The notes under the pieces were generated by a model. The model was not told where the DNA came from, ran no database searches, and saw nothing but the letters and a program-made list of their open reading frames with translations. Shown in pieces: positions 18,022-24,962 of a DNA stretch of 55,904 bases (its first letter is position 1; every line of letters starts with the position of its first letter). The position numbers and the translations under genes were made by a program. This DNA comes from Oceanicola granulosus HTCC2516 (GTDB lineage: Bacteria; Pseudomonadota; Alphaproteobacteria; Rhodobacterales; Rhodobacteraceae), in NCBI RefSeq assembly GCF_000153305.1, contig NZ_CH724107.1, forward strand, positions 912,972-968,875, read 5' to 3'.

Positions 18022-18050
18022 TGTATAAGCGATCCGCCGCGCCTGTCCAA
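18022..18050 (-). promoter_or_regulatory. sigma70-type promoter of the small RNA
   Basis: On the minus strand, -35 TTGGAC (forward 18045-18050) and -10 TATACA (forward 18022-18027) are separated by exactly 17 bases. This is the best sigma70-like match seen in the intergenic regions I inspected. Confidence 0.72.
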
Positions 18051-18059
18051 GGTAAAAGT

Positions 18060-18088
18060 TTGATATGACAGGCGGACGTCTCTAGGCT
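18060..18088 (+). promoter_or_regulatory. possible promoter of the substrate-binding protein gene
   Basis: TTGATA (18060-18065), 17-base spacer, TAGGCT (18083-18088), about 40 bases before the ATG at 18130. The -35 boxes of this and the small-RNA promoter are nine bases apart on opposite strands, so a bound regulator could affect both. Confidence 0.4.
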
Positions 18089-18129
18089 CGGCTTCAGGTA
18101 ATCAAGCACCAACAGGGATCGTCGCCGAT

Positions 18130-19950
18130 ATGTCACCGATCAGTTTCGCCCGCACCCGGCTCGCCGCCGGCCTGCTCGCCTTCGCCGCCGGCGCGGGCGC
18201 CGCGGGGGCCGAGCCCGCCCATGGCATCGCCATGTACGGCGAGCCTGCGCTGCCGCCCGGGTTCGAGGCCCTGCCCTACGCCAACCCCGACGCGCCCACC
18301 GGCGGGCGCATCGTCGAGGCCAATGTCGGCAGCTTCGACTCGCTCAACCCCTACATCCGCAAGGGCAACACGCCCTGGCAGATCCGCTTCCACGTCGGCG
18401 AGACGCTCATGGGCCGCTCGCTCGACGAGCCGTTCACGCTCTACGGCCTGCTCGCAGAGACCGTCGAGACCGGCCCGAACCGCGAATGGGTGGAATTCAC
18501 CCTGCGCCCCGAGGCGGAATTCTCCGACGGCACGCCGGTGACGGTCGAGGACGTGATCTGGTCCTTCGAGACGCTCGGCACCGAGGGCCATCCCCGCTAC
18601 GCCGGCTTCTGGGCGGCGGTCGAGAGCATCGAGCAGACCGGCGAGCGCTCGGTCCGGCTCACCTTCAACACCGACAACCGCGAGCTGGCGCTGCTGGCCG
18701 GGATGCGCCCGATCCTGAAGAAGGCGCAGTTCGAGGGCATGGACTTCGCCGAGGAAGGCGACAGCGTCGTGCCGATCGCGTCGTCGCCCTACGTGATCGA
18801 CGACTACGAGCTCGGCCGCTACGTCAGCCTGAAGCGCAACCCCGATTACTGGGGCTTCGGCGTGGTGCCGTTCCGCAACGGCACCTACAACATCGACGAG
18901 TACCGGCTCGAGTTCTTCGGCGACGAGACCGCCGCCTTCGAGGCGTTCAAGGCGGGCATCGTCAACACCCAGCGCGAGTTCAACGCGGGCCGCTGGCTCG
19001 AGCGCTACGACTTCCCGGCGATCGACGAGGGGCTGATCGTCAAGTCGGAGATCCCGCACCAGCGCCCGACCGGCATGACCGGCTTCGTGATGAACACGCG
19101 CAACCCGCTGTTCGAGGACATCCGGGTGCGCGACGCGCTGATCCACGCCTTCAACTTCGAGGCCATCAACGAATCGCTCAGCGGCGGCACCCAGCCGCGC
19201 ATCCAGTCGTACTTCTCCAACTCGCCGCTCGGCATGGAGCCCGGCGCCCCCGCCGAGGGGCGCGTGCTGGAGATGCTGCAGCAGTACGACGACCTGCCCG
19301 AGGGCGCCATCGAGGGCTACGCGCTGCCCGTCAGCGACGGCACCCTGCGCAACCGCGGCAACATCGCCAGGGCCGCCGAGCTGCTCGAAGAGGCCGGCTG
19401 GACGGTGCAGGACGGCGTGCTGAAGAACGAGGCCGGCGAGCCCTTCGAGTTCGAGATCCTGCTCGAGCAGGGCGTGACGGAGCAGACCCAGTTCACCGAC
19501 CCCTACCTCGAGGCGCTGGAGCGGCTCGGCATCTTCCCGACCGTCGCCAGCGCCGACTCGGCCCAGTACAAGGAGCGGACCGACAATTACGAGTTCGACA
19601 TGACCTGGTTCCGCCGCGCGCTGTCGCTGTCGCCGGGGACGGAGCAGTACCTCTACTGGGGCAGCGAGGGCGCCGACACCGTCGGCGGGCGCAACCTCAT
19701 GGGCGTCGAGAGCGCGGCCATCGACGGGCTGATCGACACGCTGCTGACCTCCGAGGAGACCGAGGACTTCTACGCCGCCGCCAAGGCCCTCGACCGGGTG
19801 CTGACGGCGGGGCGCTACGTGATCCCGACCTACGAGTGGACGCAGTCCTGGATCGCCCACGACAAGAACCTGCACTACCCGGAGGTGATCCCGATCTTCG
19901 GCGACTGGACGAACTGGCAGCCGGACGTGTGGTGGTACGAGGAGAGCTGA
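18130..19950 (+). CDS. peptide-type ABC transporter substrate-binding protein (family 5)
   Basis: Periplasmic solute-binding protein of 606 residues, SBP_bac_5 family, closest in style to YejA-like oligopeptide receptors. A Sec signal peptide ends near residue 27 (AGAAGA), with no lipobox Cys. The mature part has LPYANPDAPTGGRIVEANVG, the DGTPVTVEDVIWSFETL segment and EAGWTVQDGVLKN, which mark the family. No permease or ATPase gene is adjacent, so it must pair with a transporter encoded elsewhere or be an orphan receptor. A small-RNA gene diverges from its promoter. A strong terminator follows. Confidence 0.92.
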   Translation: MSPISFARTRLAAGLLAFAAGAGAAGAEPAHGIAMYGEPALPPGFEALPYANPDAPTGGRIVEANVGSFDSLNPYIRKGNTPWQIRFHVGETLMGRSLDEPFTLYGLLAETVETGPNREWVEFTLRPEAEFSDGTPVTVEDVIWSFETLGTEGHPRYAGFWAAVESIEQTGERSVRLTFNTDNRELALLAGMRPILKKAQFEGMDFAEEGDSVVPIASSPYVIDDYELGRYVSLKRNPDYWGFGVVPFRNGTYNIDEYRLEFFGDETAAFEAFKAGIVNTQREFNAGRWLERYDFPAIDEGLIVKSEIPHQRPTGMTGFVMNTRNPLFEDIRVRDALIHAFNFEAINESLSGGTQPRIQSYFSNSPLGMEPGAPAEGRVLEMLQQYDDLPEGAIEGYALPVSDGTLRNRGNIARAAELLEEAGWTVQDGVLKNEAGEPFEFEILLEQGVTEQTQFTDPYLEALERLGIFPTVASADSAQYKERTDNYEFDMTWFRRALSLSPGTEQYLYWGSEGADTVGGRNLMGVESAAIDGLIDTLLTSEETEDFYAAAKALDRVLTAGRYVIPTYEWTQSWIAHDKNLHYPEVIPIFGDWTNWQPDVWWYEES

Positions 19951-19975
19951 CGGCGCCGAGGCGCGCGTGGCTTTG

Positions 19976-20003
19976 GGCCGCTCCTTCGGGGGCGGCCTTC
20001 TTC
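19976..20003 (+). terminator. Rho-independent terminator with UUCG tetraloop
   Basis: GGCCGC (19976-19981) pairs with GCGGCC (19992-19997); the stem continues to CC/GG around a C-TTCG-G tetraloop, followed by TTCTTCTTT. It is 25 bases after the substrate-binding protein stop. Confidence 0.8.
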
Positions 20004-20020
20004 TTTGGTGGCGGTGTCGT

Positions 20021-20077
20021 GGGGGCGCTGCCCCCGTCGCCTTGCGGCGACTCCCCCGGGATATTTCAAGGACAGAG
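20021..20077 (+). repeat. dispersed hairpin-ATATTT intergenic repeat, copy 2
   Basis: GGGGGC/GCCCCC stem (20021-20035), a second stem GTCGCC-TTGC-GGCGAC, then GGGATATTTCAAGGACAGA. It shares its plan with the elements at 16898-16973 and 38299-38347. It directly follows the terminator of the substrate-binding protein gene. The remaining bases to 20215 hold no clear feature. Confidence 0.55.
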
Positions 20078-20215
20078 GGGGCGGCGGTTTACCGAACGTT
20101 AGGAGGTCGGTGGTCAGGTGGTGGCGGGAAGTCGCCGAGGGAGCGGGGTGCGGACAGGAACCGGTGGCGCGGAGGCGTGTTGGGATCCGACGATGACGAG
20201 CAGGGAGACGCTTCG

Positions 20216-20563
20216 ATGGAATGGCGCGACGTTCAGCAGCACTGGGCCGCACATGTGCCGCGGGTGATGACCCGCTGGCCAGAGATCACCGAGGAGGAGG
20301 CGCTCGACGTCGACGGCGACCGGGCGGCGCTGACGCGCCTCGTGGCCGAGCGCCAGCAGCTCGGCCAGAATGCCGCCGACGGCGAGGTCAGCGACTGGCT
20401 GATGGGGCTCGAGCCCGCCGACGCGATCATGGACGAGACCCGCGACGACGAGCGCATCTCCGCCTCCCAAGCCGACATCAGCCCCGGCGAGGACGTCTAT
20501 TCCGACGACCGCGAGTTCGGCGACGACACCAAGCCCGAACCCCCCATCGGCCGCACCGGGTAG
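20216..20563 (+). CDS. CsbD-like small acidic protein
   Basis: A 115-residue protein whose first 65 residues follow the CsbD pattern (initial M-x-W, a central HW..HV..V..RWPEITEEEAL, then GDRAALTRLVAERQQLGQNAADGEV and a closing W). CsbD proteins are abundant stress-induced proteins of unknown mechanism. The C-terminal 45 residues are an acidic, disordered-looking tail. The ATG at 20216 is chosen because GGGAGA sits eight bases upstream and the Met-Glu-Trp start fits the family; the frame is open further upstream. A second small gene with a similar start follows 46 bases later. Confidence 0.68.
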   Translation: MEWRDVQQHWAAHVPRVMTRWPEITEEEALDVDGDRAALTRLVAERQQLGQNAADGEVSDWLMGLEPADAIMDETRDDERISASQADISPGEDVYSDDREFGDDTKPEPPIGRTG

Positions 20564-20609
20564 GCGCGGCCGGACTCTCATTTCCATCGCAGCAGCCAAG
20601 AGGGCGCCC

Positions 20610-20834
20610 ATGGACTGGCAAGAGATCACCCGCAATCCCGAGCCCGTGTTGCGCGACCTGCGCCAACACTTCCCGGCGATCGACCCCGAGGAGGTCGTTC
20701 ACGCCGACGAGGATGAGGCCGTGGAGAAGATCGCCCGCAGCCACGACCTCACCCGGCAGGAAGCCCGCCGGGAACTCGACGACATCCTGTTCGCCGCCGA
20801 CCTGCGCCGCTACCGCACGCGCCGCCGCCGCTGA
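20610..20834 (+). CDS. small protein related in style to the preceding CsbD-like gene
   Basis: A 74-residue charged protein, MDWQEITRN at the start, a helical middle with DEDEAVEKIARSHDLTRQEA, and a C-terminal run of arginines. AAGAGGG precedes the ATG at 20610. The M-[DE]-W start, size and position suggest an adjacent paralogue-like partner of the CsbD-like gene, but sequence similarity beyond that is weak. Function is unknown. It ends six bases before the convergent regulator gene. Confidence 0.62.
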   Translation: MDWQEITRNPEPVLRDLRQHFPAIDPEEVVHADEDEAVEKIARSHDLTRQEARRELDDILFAADLRRYRTRRRR

Positions 20835-20840
20835 GGCGGA

Positions 20841-21470
20841 TCAGTCGTCGAGCGAGGTGACCCAGAGGATCGTCGCGTCCTCGGGGCTGATCGAGATGAC
20901 GTTGTGGCCCATGGCGGCGTCGTAGTAGGCGCTGTCGCCGCGGCGCATGTCGACGGGCTCGTAGAACTCGGTGAACAGCCGGATCTGGCCGGTCAGGACG
21001 TGCAGGAACTCCTCGCCGTCATGCCGCACCCAGCCCTCGAACTCCTCGAAGCGCCGCGCGCGGATGCGGGCGCGGTAGGGCAGCATCTTCTTGCGGCTCA
21101 AGGTCTCGGCGAGCAGCTCGTGCTCGTAGGTGGTGGTGGCGTGGGCGGTGCCCTGCCCCGAGAGCGTCACCGACATGCGACCGTTGACCTGCCCCGTCGA
21201 GGGCGGCGTGAAGAGCTGCGGGATCGAGATGTCAAGCCCGGTGGCGAGCTTCTTGAGCGCGTCGTAGGTGGGCGACATCTGCCCGTTCTCGATCTTGGAC
21301 AGCGTCGAGCGCGCCAGCCCGGCCTTGCGCGCCGCCTGCTCGAGCGTCCAGTCCCGCTCCTTGCGCAGCTCGCGCACCCGCGCGCCGAGATCGAGCGGCT
21401 GCTGGGCCTCGGCCTCGGCACCGCTGGCGCGGGCGATCTGGAACAAGGCGCGGGGGTCTCTGTCACTCAT
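20841..21470 (-). CDS. XRE-family regulator with C-terminal cupin
   Basis: Transcription factor of about 209 residues: N-terminal extension, helix-turn-helix XRE domain (about residues 30-85; LGARVRELRKERDWTLEQAA, ARSTLSKIENGQMSP) and a cupin-2 sensor domain (about 130-200; HDGEEFLHVLTGQIRLFTE). Such HTH-cupin regulators often control polyamine, amino-acid or aldehyde catabolism genes and sense a small ligand in the cupin barrel. An alternative ATG at 21482 adds four residues. It is divergent from the FrnE-like gene with 65 bases between, so it may regulate that gene and itself. Confidence 0.88.
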   Translation of the reverse strand: MSDRDPRALFQIARASGAEAEAQQPLDLGARVRELRKERDWTLEQAARKAGLARSTLSKIENGQMSPTYDALKKLATGLDISIPQLFTPPSTGQVNGRMSVTLSGQGTAHATTTYEHELLAETLSRKKMLPYRARIRARRFEEFEGWVRHDGEEFLHVLTGQIRLFTEFYEPVDMRRGDSAYYDAAMGHNVISISPEDATILWVTSLDD

Positions 21471-21535
21471 GGCGGCTCTCATAGGCCGCGAGGGCGCAGG
21501 CTTGCAACCGTTGGCCGGCGCGGGTAGCCACCGGC

Positions 21536-22201
21536 ATGGCCGTCAAGCTCGATATCATCTCCGACCCCGTCTGCCCCTGGTGCTACATCGGCAAGGCGCA
21601 GCTCGACCGGGCGCTCGAGCAGGCCGGCAACCCGTTCGCCATCGAGTGGCACCCGTTCCAGCTCAATCCCGACATGCCCCGCGAGGGGATGGACCGGCGC
21701 GCCTACCTCGAGGCGAAGTTCGGCGGGCCGGAGGGCGCGGCGCAGGTCTACGGGCGCATCGCCGAGGCCGCCGGGGCGGCGGGCCTGAGCATCGACTTCG
21801 ACGCGATCGCCCGCACCCCCAACACGCTCGACGCGCACCGGCTGATCCACTGGGCCGGGATCGAGGGGCGGCAGACCTTCGTGGTGCAGCGCCTGTTCGA
21901 GGCCTATTTCCGCGACGGGCGCGACATCGGCGAGGCCGACGTGCTGGCCGACATCGCCGACGGGGTCGACATGGACGCGTCCGTCGTGCGGCGCCTGCTC
22001 GGCTCGGATGCCGATCTCGAGGACATCCGCCGCCGCGACGCGCACAGCCGCGAGATGGGTGTCACCGGGGTGCCGACCTTCATCGTCGGCAGCCGCCACG
22101 CGGTGCCCGGCGCGCAGCCCGCCGAGCTCTGGGCGCAGGTGATCGGCGAGATCGCCGCGCAGGAGCAGGCCGACGGCGCGGGAGACGACGCCGCCGGCTG
22201 A
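21536..22201 (+). CDS. DsbA-family oxidoreductase, FrnE-like
   Basis: A 221-residue cytoplasmic thioredoxin-fold protein with the CPWC redox site in ISDPVCPWCYIGKAQLDRAL and the FrnE-type GVTGVPTFIVGSRHAVPGAQ near the C terminus (cis-Pro in GVPTF). Family members act as disulfide isomerases or glutathione S-transferase-like enzymes in stress responses. No signal peptide is seen. It is next to, and divergent from, the XRE-cupin regulator, and is followed 72 bases later by a Bcr-type exporter. Confidence 0.9.
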   Translation: MAVKLDIISDPVCPWCYIGKAQLDRALEQAGNPFAIEWHPFQLNPDMPREGMDRRAYLEAKFGGPEGAAQVYGRIAEAAGAAGLSIDFDAIARTPNTLDAHRLIHWAGIEGRQTFVVQRLFEAYFRDGRDIGEADVLADIADGVDMDASVVRRLLGSDADLEDIRRRDAHSREMGVTGVPTFIVGSRHAVPGAQPAELWAQVIGEIAAQEQADGAGDDAAG

Positions 22202-22273
22202 CGGGCTTGCCCTCCCGGGCGGGGCGTGGTGCAAGAGCCCGGGCGCCGTGGCGGCGCCGCCAGGATCGCCGAC

Positions 22274-23503
22274 ATGCCGACAGACACGACACCGGCCGCG
22301 CCCGCGCGGCTCCCGGAGCTGGAATTCATCGCGCTGATGGCGATGGTGATGGGCATGGTCGCCTTCTCGGTCGACTCGATGCTGCCCGCCCTGCCCGCCA
22401 TCGCCGCCGAGTTGTCGCCCGCCGCGCCCAACCGGGCGCAGCTCATCGTGACGAGCTTCGTGTTCGGCATGGGCGCGGGCACCTTCGTCACCGGCCCCCT
22501 GTCCGACCGCTTCGGCCGCAAGCCGGTGATCCTCGCCGGCGTCGGACTCTACATGGCGGGCGCGCTGCTGGCGTGGCAGGCGCCGGCGCTCGAGACGATG
22601 CTGGGCGCGCGCTTCGTGCAGGGGCTGGGCGCGGCGGCGCCGCGGGTGGTGGCGTTGGCGCTGATCCGCGACCTCTACTCGGGCCGGCAGATGGCGCGGA
22701 CGCTGTCCTTCGTGATGACCGTCTTCACCCTTGTCCCCGCCCTGGCGCCGACGCTGGGCCACTACATCATCGTCGGCTTCGGCTGGCGCGCCTCGTTCCT
22801 GACCTTCGTGCTGTTCGCCGCCATAGCGACGACCTGGCTGTTCCTGCGCCAGCCCGAGACGCTGCCGCCCGAGCGGCGGCGGCGGCTGCACCCGGCCGAG
22901 CTGTTCGGCGCGGTGCGCGAGATGCTGTCGCACCCGGACGCGCGGCGGGCGACGCTGGTGCAGACGCTGGGCTTCGGGATGCTGTTCGCGACGCTGTCGA
23001 GCGCGCAGCAGCTCTACGACGCCTTCGGGCAAGGCGCGAACTTCCACCTGTGGTTCGGGCTGGTGGCCGTCATCGCGGCGACGTCGAACCTGTTCAACGC
23101 GCGCCTCGTGGTCCGGCTGGGGATGCGGCCGCTGATCAAGGCGGTGCTGGGGGCGCAGATGGTGATCTCGGCGCTGATGGCGGCGAGCGTGTTGCTGTTC
23201 GACCTGCCGGCGGGGCTCGCCTTCCCGCTCTTCGTGGCGTGGCACGCGAGCATCTTCTGGCAGAATGGCATGACCATCGGCAACCTCAACGCCCTGGCGC
23301 TCGAGCCGATGGCGCATATCGCGGGCATCGCCGCGTCGGTCATCGCCGCCGTCTCGACGGTGGGCGCGGTGCTCCTCGCGGTGCCGATCGGGCTGGCCTT
23401 CGACGGCACGCCGCTGCCGCTGGCGGTGTCGGTGTGCGTCTTGTCGGGGCTCGGGCTGTGGCAGACGTCGAAGATCCGGCGCGACAGCGACGTGGAGGGG
23501 TGA
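22274..23503 (+). CDS. MFS exporter, Bcr/CflA type
   Basis: A 409-residue 12-helix drug:proton antiporter of the DHA1 Bcr/CflA group. Signatures are AFSVDSMLPALPAIA in helix 1, FVFGMGAGTFVTGPLSDRFG and RKPVILAGVGLYMAG around motif A, and RFVQGLGAAAPRVVALALIRD. The ATG at 22274 is preferred over an upstream in-frame GTG (22226) because AGGAT lies eight bases before it and the family starts there. The substrate is unknown. It converges on ntrX with a REP-like palindrome between them. Confidence 0.87.
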   Translation: MPTDTTPAAPARLPELEFIALMAMVMGMVAFSVDSMLPALPAIAAELSPAAPNRAQLIVTSFVFGMGAGTFVTGPLSDRFGRKPVILAGVGLYMAGALLAWQAPALETMLGARFVQGLGAAAPRVVALALIRDLYSGRQMARTLSFVMTVFTLVPALAPTLGHYIIVGFGWRASFLTFVLFAAIATTWLFLRQPETLPPERRRRLHPAELFGAVREMLSHPDARRATLVQTLGFGMLFATLSSAQQLYDAFGQGANFHLWFGLVAVIAATSNLFNARLVVRLGMRPLIKAVLGAQMVISALMAASVLLFDLPAGLAFPLFVAWHASIFWQNGMTIGNLNALALEPMAHIAGIAASVIAAVSTVGAVLLAVPIGLAFDGTPLPLAVSVCVLSGLGLWQTSKIRRDSDVEG

Positions 23504-23522
23504 CGGCCGGCGGCGAGGCGAG

Positions 23523-23544
23523 GCCGGGCTGAAGCCCGGCCTAC
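23523..23544. repeat. single REP-like palindrome
   Basis: GCCGGGCTGAAGCCCGGC followed by CTAC, identical in its 18-base core to the copy at 3761-3778. It lies between the convergent exporter and ntrX genes and could also stop transcription from both sides. Confidence 0.78.
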
Positions 23545-23558
23545 GGGGGTGCGCGCCG

Positions 23559-24953
23559 CTACTCCACGTGGGCGACGCGGGCGCCGGCCTTGGTGGAGGT
23601 GACGACGCCGAGGGACTTCAGCTTGCGGTGCAGCGCCGAGCGCTCCATGCCGACGAAGGCGGCGGTGCGCGAGATGTTGCCGCCGAAGCGGTTGATCTGG
23701 GTCAGCAGGTACTCGCGCTCGAACAGCTCGCGCGCCTCGCGCAGCGGCAGGGTGGCGAGGCCGCCCGACAGCACGACGCGGTCCTCGTCGCTGCTGGTGC
23801 GCTCCTCCGTCGAGGGCAGCTCGCGGGCCGAGATCTCGTCGGTTCCTTCGCCGAGGATCAGCACCCGCTCGATCACGTTCTTCAGCTGGCGCACGTTGCC
23901 CGGCCAGACCATCGTCTGCAGCAGCGCCTTGGCGTCGTCGGCGAGCGGGCGCAGCGGCAGGCCCTGCGTTCTGTTGAAGCCGCCGATGAAGTGCTCGGCG
24001 AGCAGCGGGATGTCCTCGCGCCGGTCCTCCAGGCTCGGCACCTGGATCGGCACCACGTTGAGTCGGTGGAACAGCTCCTGGCGGAAGTTGCCGGCGGCGA
24101 TCGCGGCCTGCAGGTCGCGGTTGGTGCTGGAGATCACCCGGATGTCGACCTGCACCTTGTCGCCGCCGCCGACGCGCTGGAACTGCTGGTCGACGAGCAC
24201 GCGCAGGATCTTGGACTGGGTGCCGAGCGGCATGTCGGCGACCTCGTCGAAGTAGATCACCCCGCCGTTGGCCTCCTCGAGCAGCCCGCGCTCGAGGCCG
24301 CGCTCGGGGCTCTCGCGGCCGAAAAGCACCTCCTCCATCCGCTCGGGCTCGATCGAGGCGGAGTTGACGCAGACGAAGGGCCCCTGGGCGCGGTTGGACT
24401 TGGCGTGGATGTAGCGGGCGGCGACCTCCTTGCCGGCGCCGGCGGGGCCGGTGAGCATCACCCGGCCGTTCGACTTGGTGACCTTGTCGAGCTGGCTCTT
24501 GAGCGAGCGGAATGCCGCGCTCTCGCCGAGCAGCTCGGTGGCGCCGTGCTCGCCGCGCTTGAGCTCGAGGTTCTCGCGCCGCAGCCGCGAGGTCTCCATC
24601 GCGCGGCGGATCACCACCAGGAGCTGGTCGATGTTGAAGGGCTTCTCGATGAAGTCGTAGGCGCCCTGCTTGATCGCGGCGACGGCGATCTCGATGTTGC
24701 CGTGGCCCGAGATGATCACGATCGGGATGTCGGGGTGGTCGCGCTTCACGGATTTCAGGATGTCGATCCCGTCCATGTCGCTGTCCTTGAGCCAGATATC
24801 GAGGATCATCAGTGCCGGCGGGGCCTTGGCGATTTCGGACATGCACTGGTCCGACGTGCCGGCGAGCCGGGTGGTGTAGCCCTCGTCGTGCAGGATCTCC
24901 GCGATCAGCTCGCGGATGTCGCGTTCGTCGTCCGTGATCAGGATGTCGCCCAT
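23559..24953 (-). CDS. ntrX: nitrogen-regulation response regulator NtrX
   Basis: Response regulator of 464 residues: receiver (1-120, phospho-acceptor Asp52 in LMILDIWLKD), AAA+ ATPase (about 140-370, Walker A GPAGAGKE, Walker B GGVIYFDEVADMP, RQLKNVIER) and a Fis-type helix-turn-helix at the end (GGNISRTAAFVGMERSALHRKL). Where sigma54 activators carry GAFTGA, this protein reads FGRESPERGLERGLLEE, so contact with sigma54 is not expected. It is nine bases downstream of its partner kinase gene ntrY. NtrYX responds to nitrogen, redox and envelope signals in alphaproteobacteria. Confidence 0.95.
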   Translation of the reverse strand: MGDILITDDERDIRELIAEILHDEGYTTRLAGTSDQCMSEIAKAPPALMILDIWLKDSDMDGIDILKSVKRDHPDIPIVIISGHGNIEIAVAAIKQGAYDFIEKPFNIDQLLVVIRRAMETSRLRRENLELKRGEHGATELLGESAAFRSLKSQLDKVTKSNGRVMLTGPAGAGKEVAARYIHAKSNRAQGPFVCVNSASIEPERMEEVLFGRESPERGLERGLLEEANGGVIYFDEVADMPLGTQSKILRVLVDQQFQRVGGGDKVQVDIRVISSTNRDLQAAIAAGNFRQELFHRLNVVPIQVPSLEDRREDIPLLAEHFIGGFNRTQGLPLRPLADDAKALLQTMVWPGNVRQLKNVIERVLILGEGTDEISARELPSTEERTSSDEDRVVLSGGLATLPLREARELFEREYLLTQINRFGGNISRTAAFVGMERSALHRKLKSLGVVTSTKAGARVAHVE

Positions 24954-24962
24954 GTGACTACC

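Noticed and set aside
23521-23558. Ordinary terminator between the exporter and ntrX
   Set aside because: The 18-base core is identical to palindromes 20 kb away and has the same CTAC tag, which points to a repeat family; a secondary terminator role remains possible.
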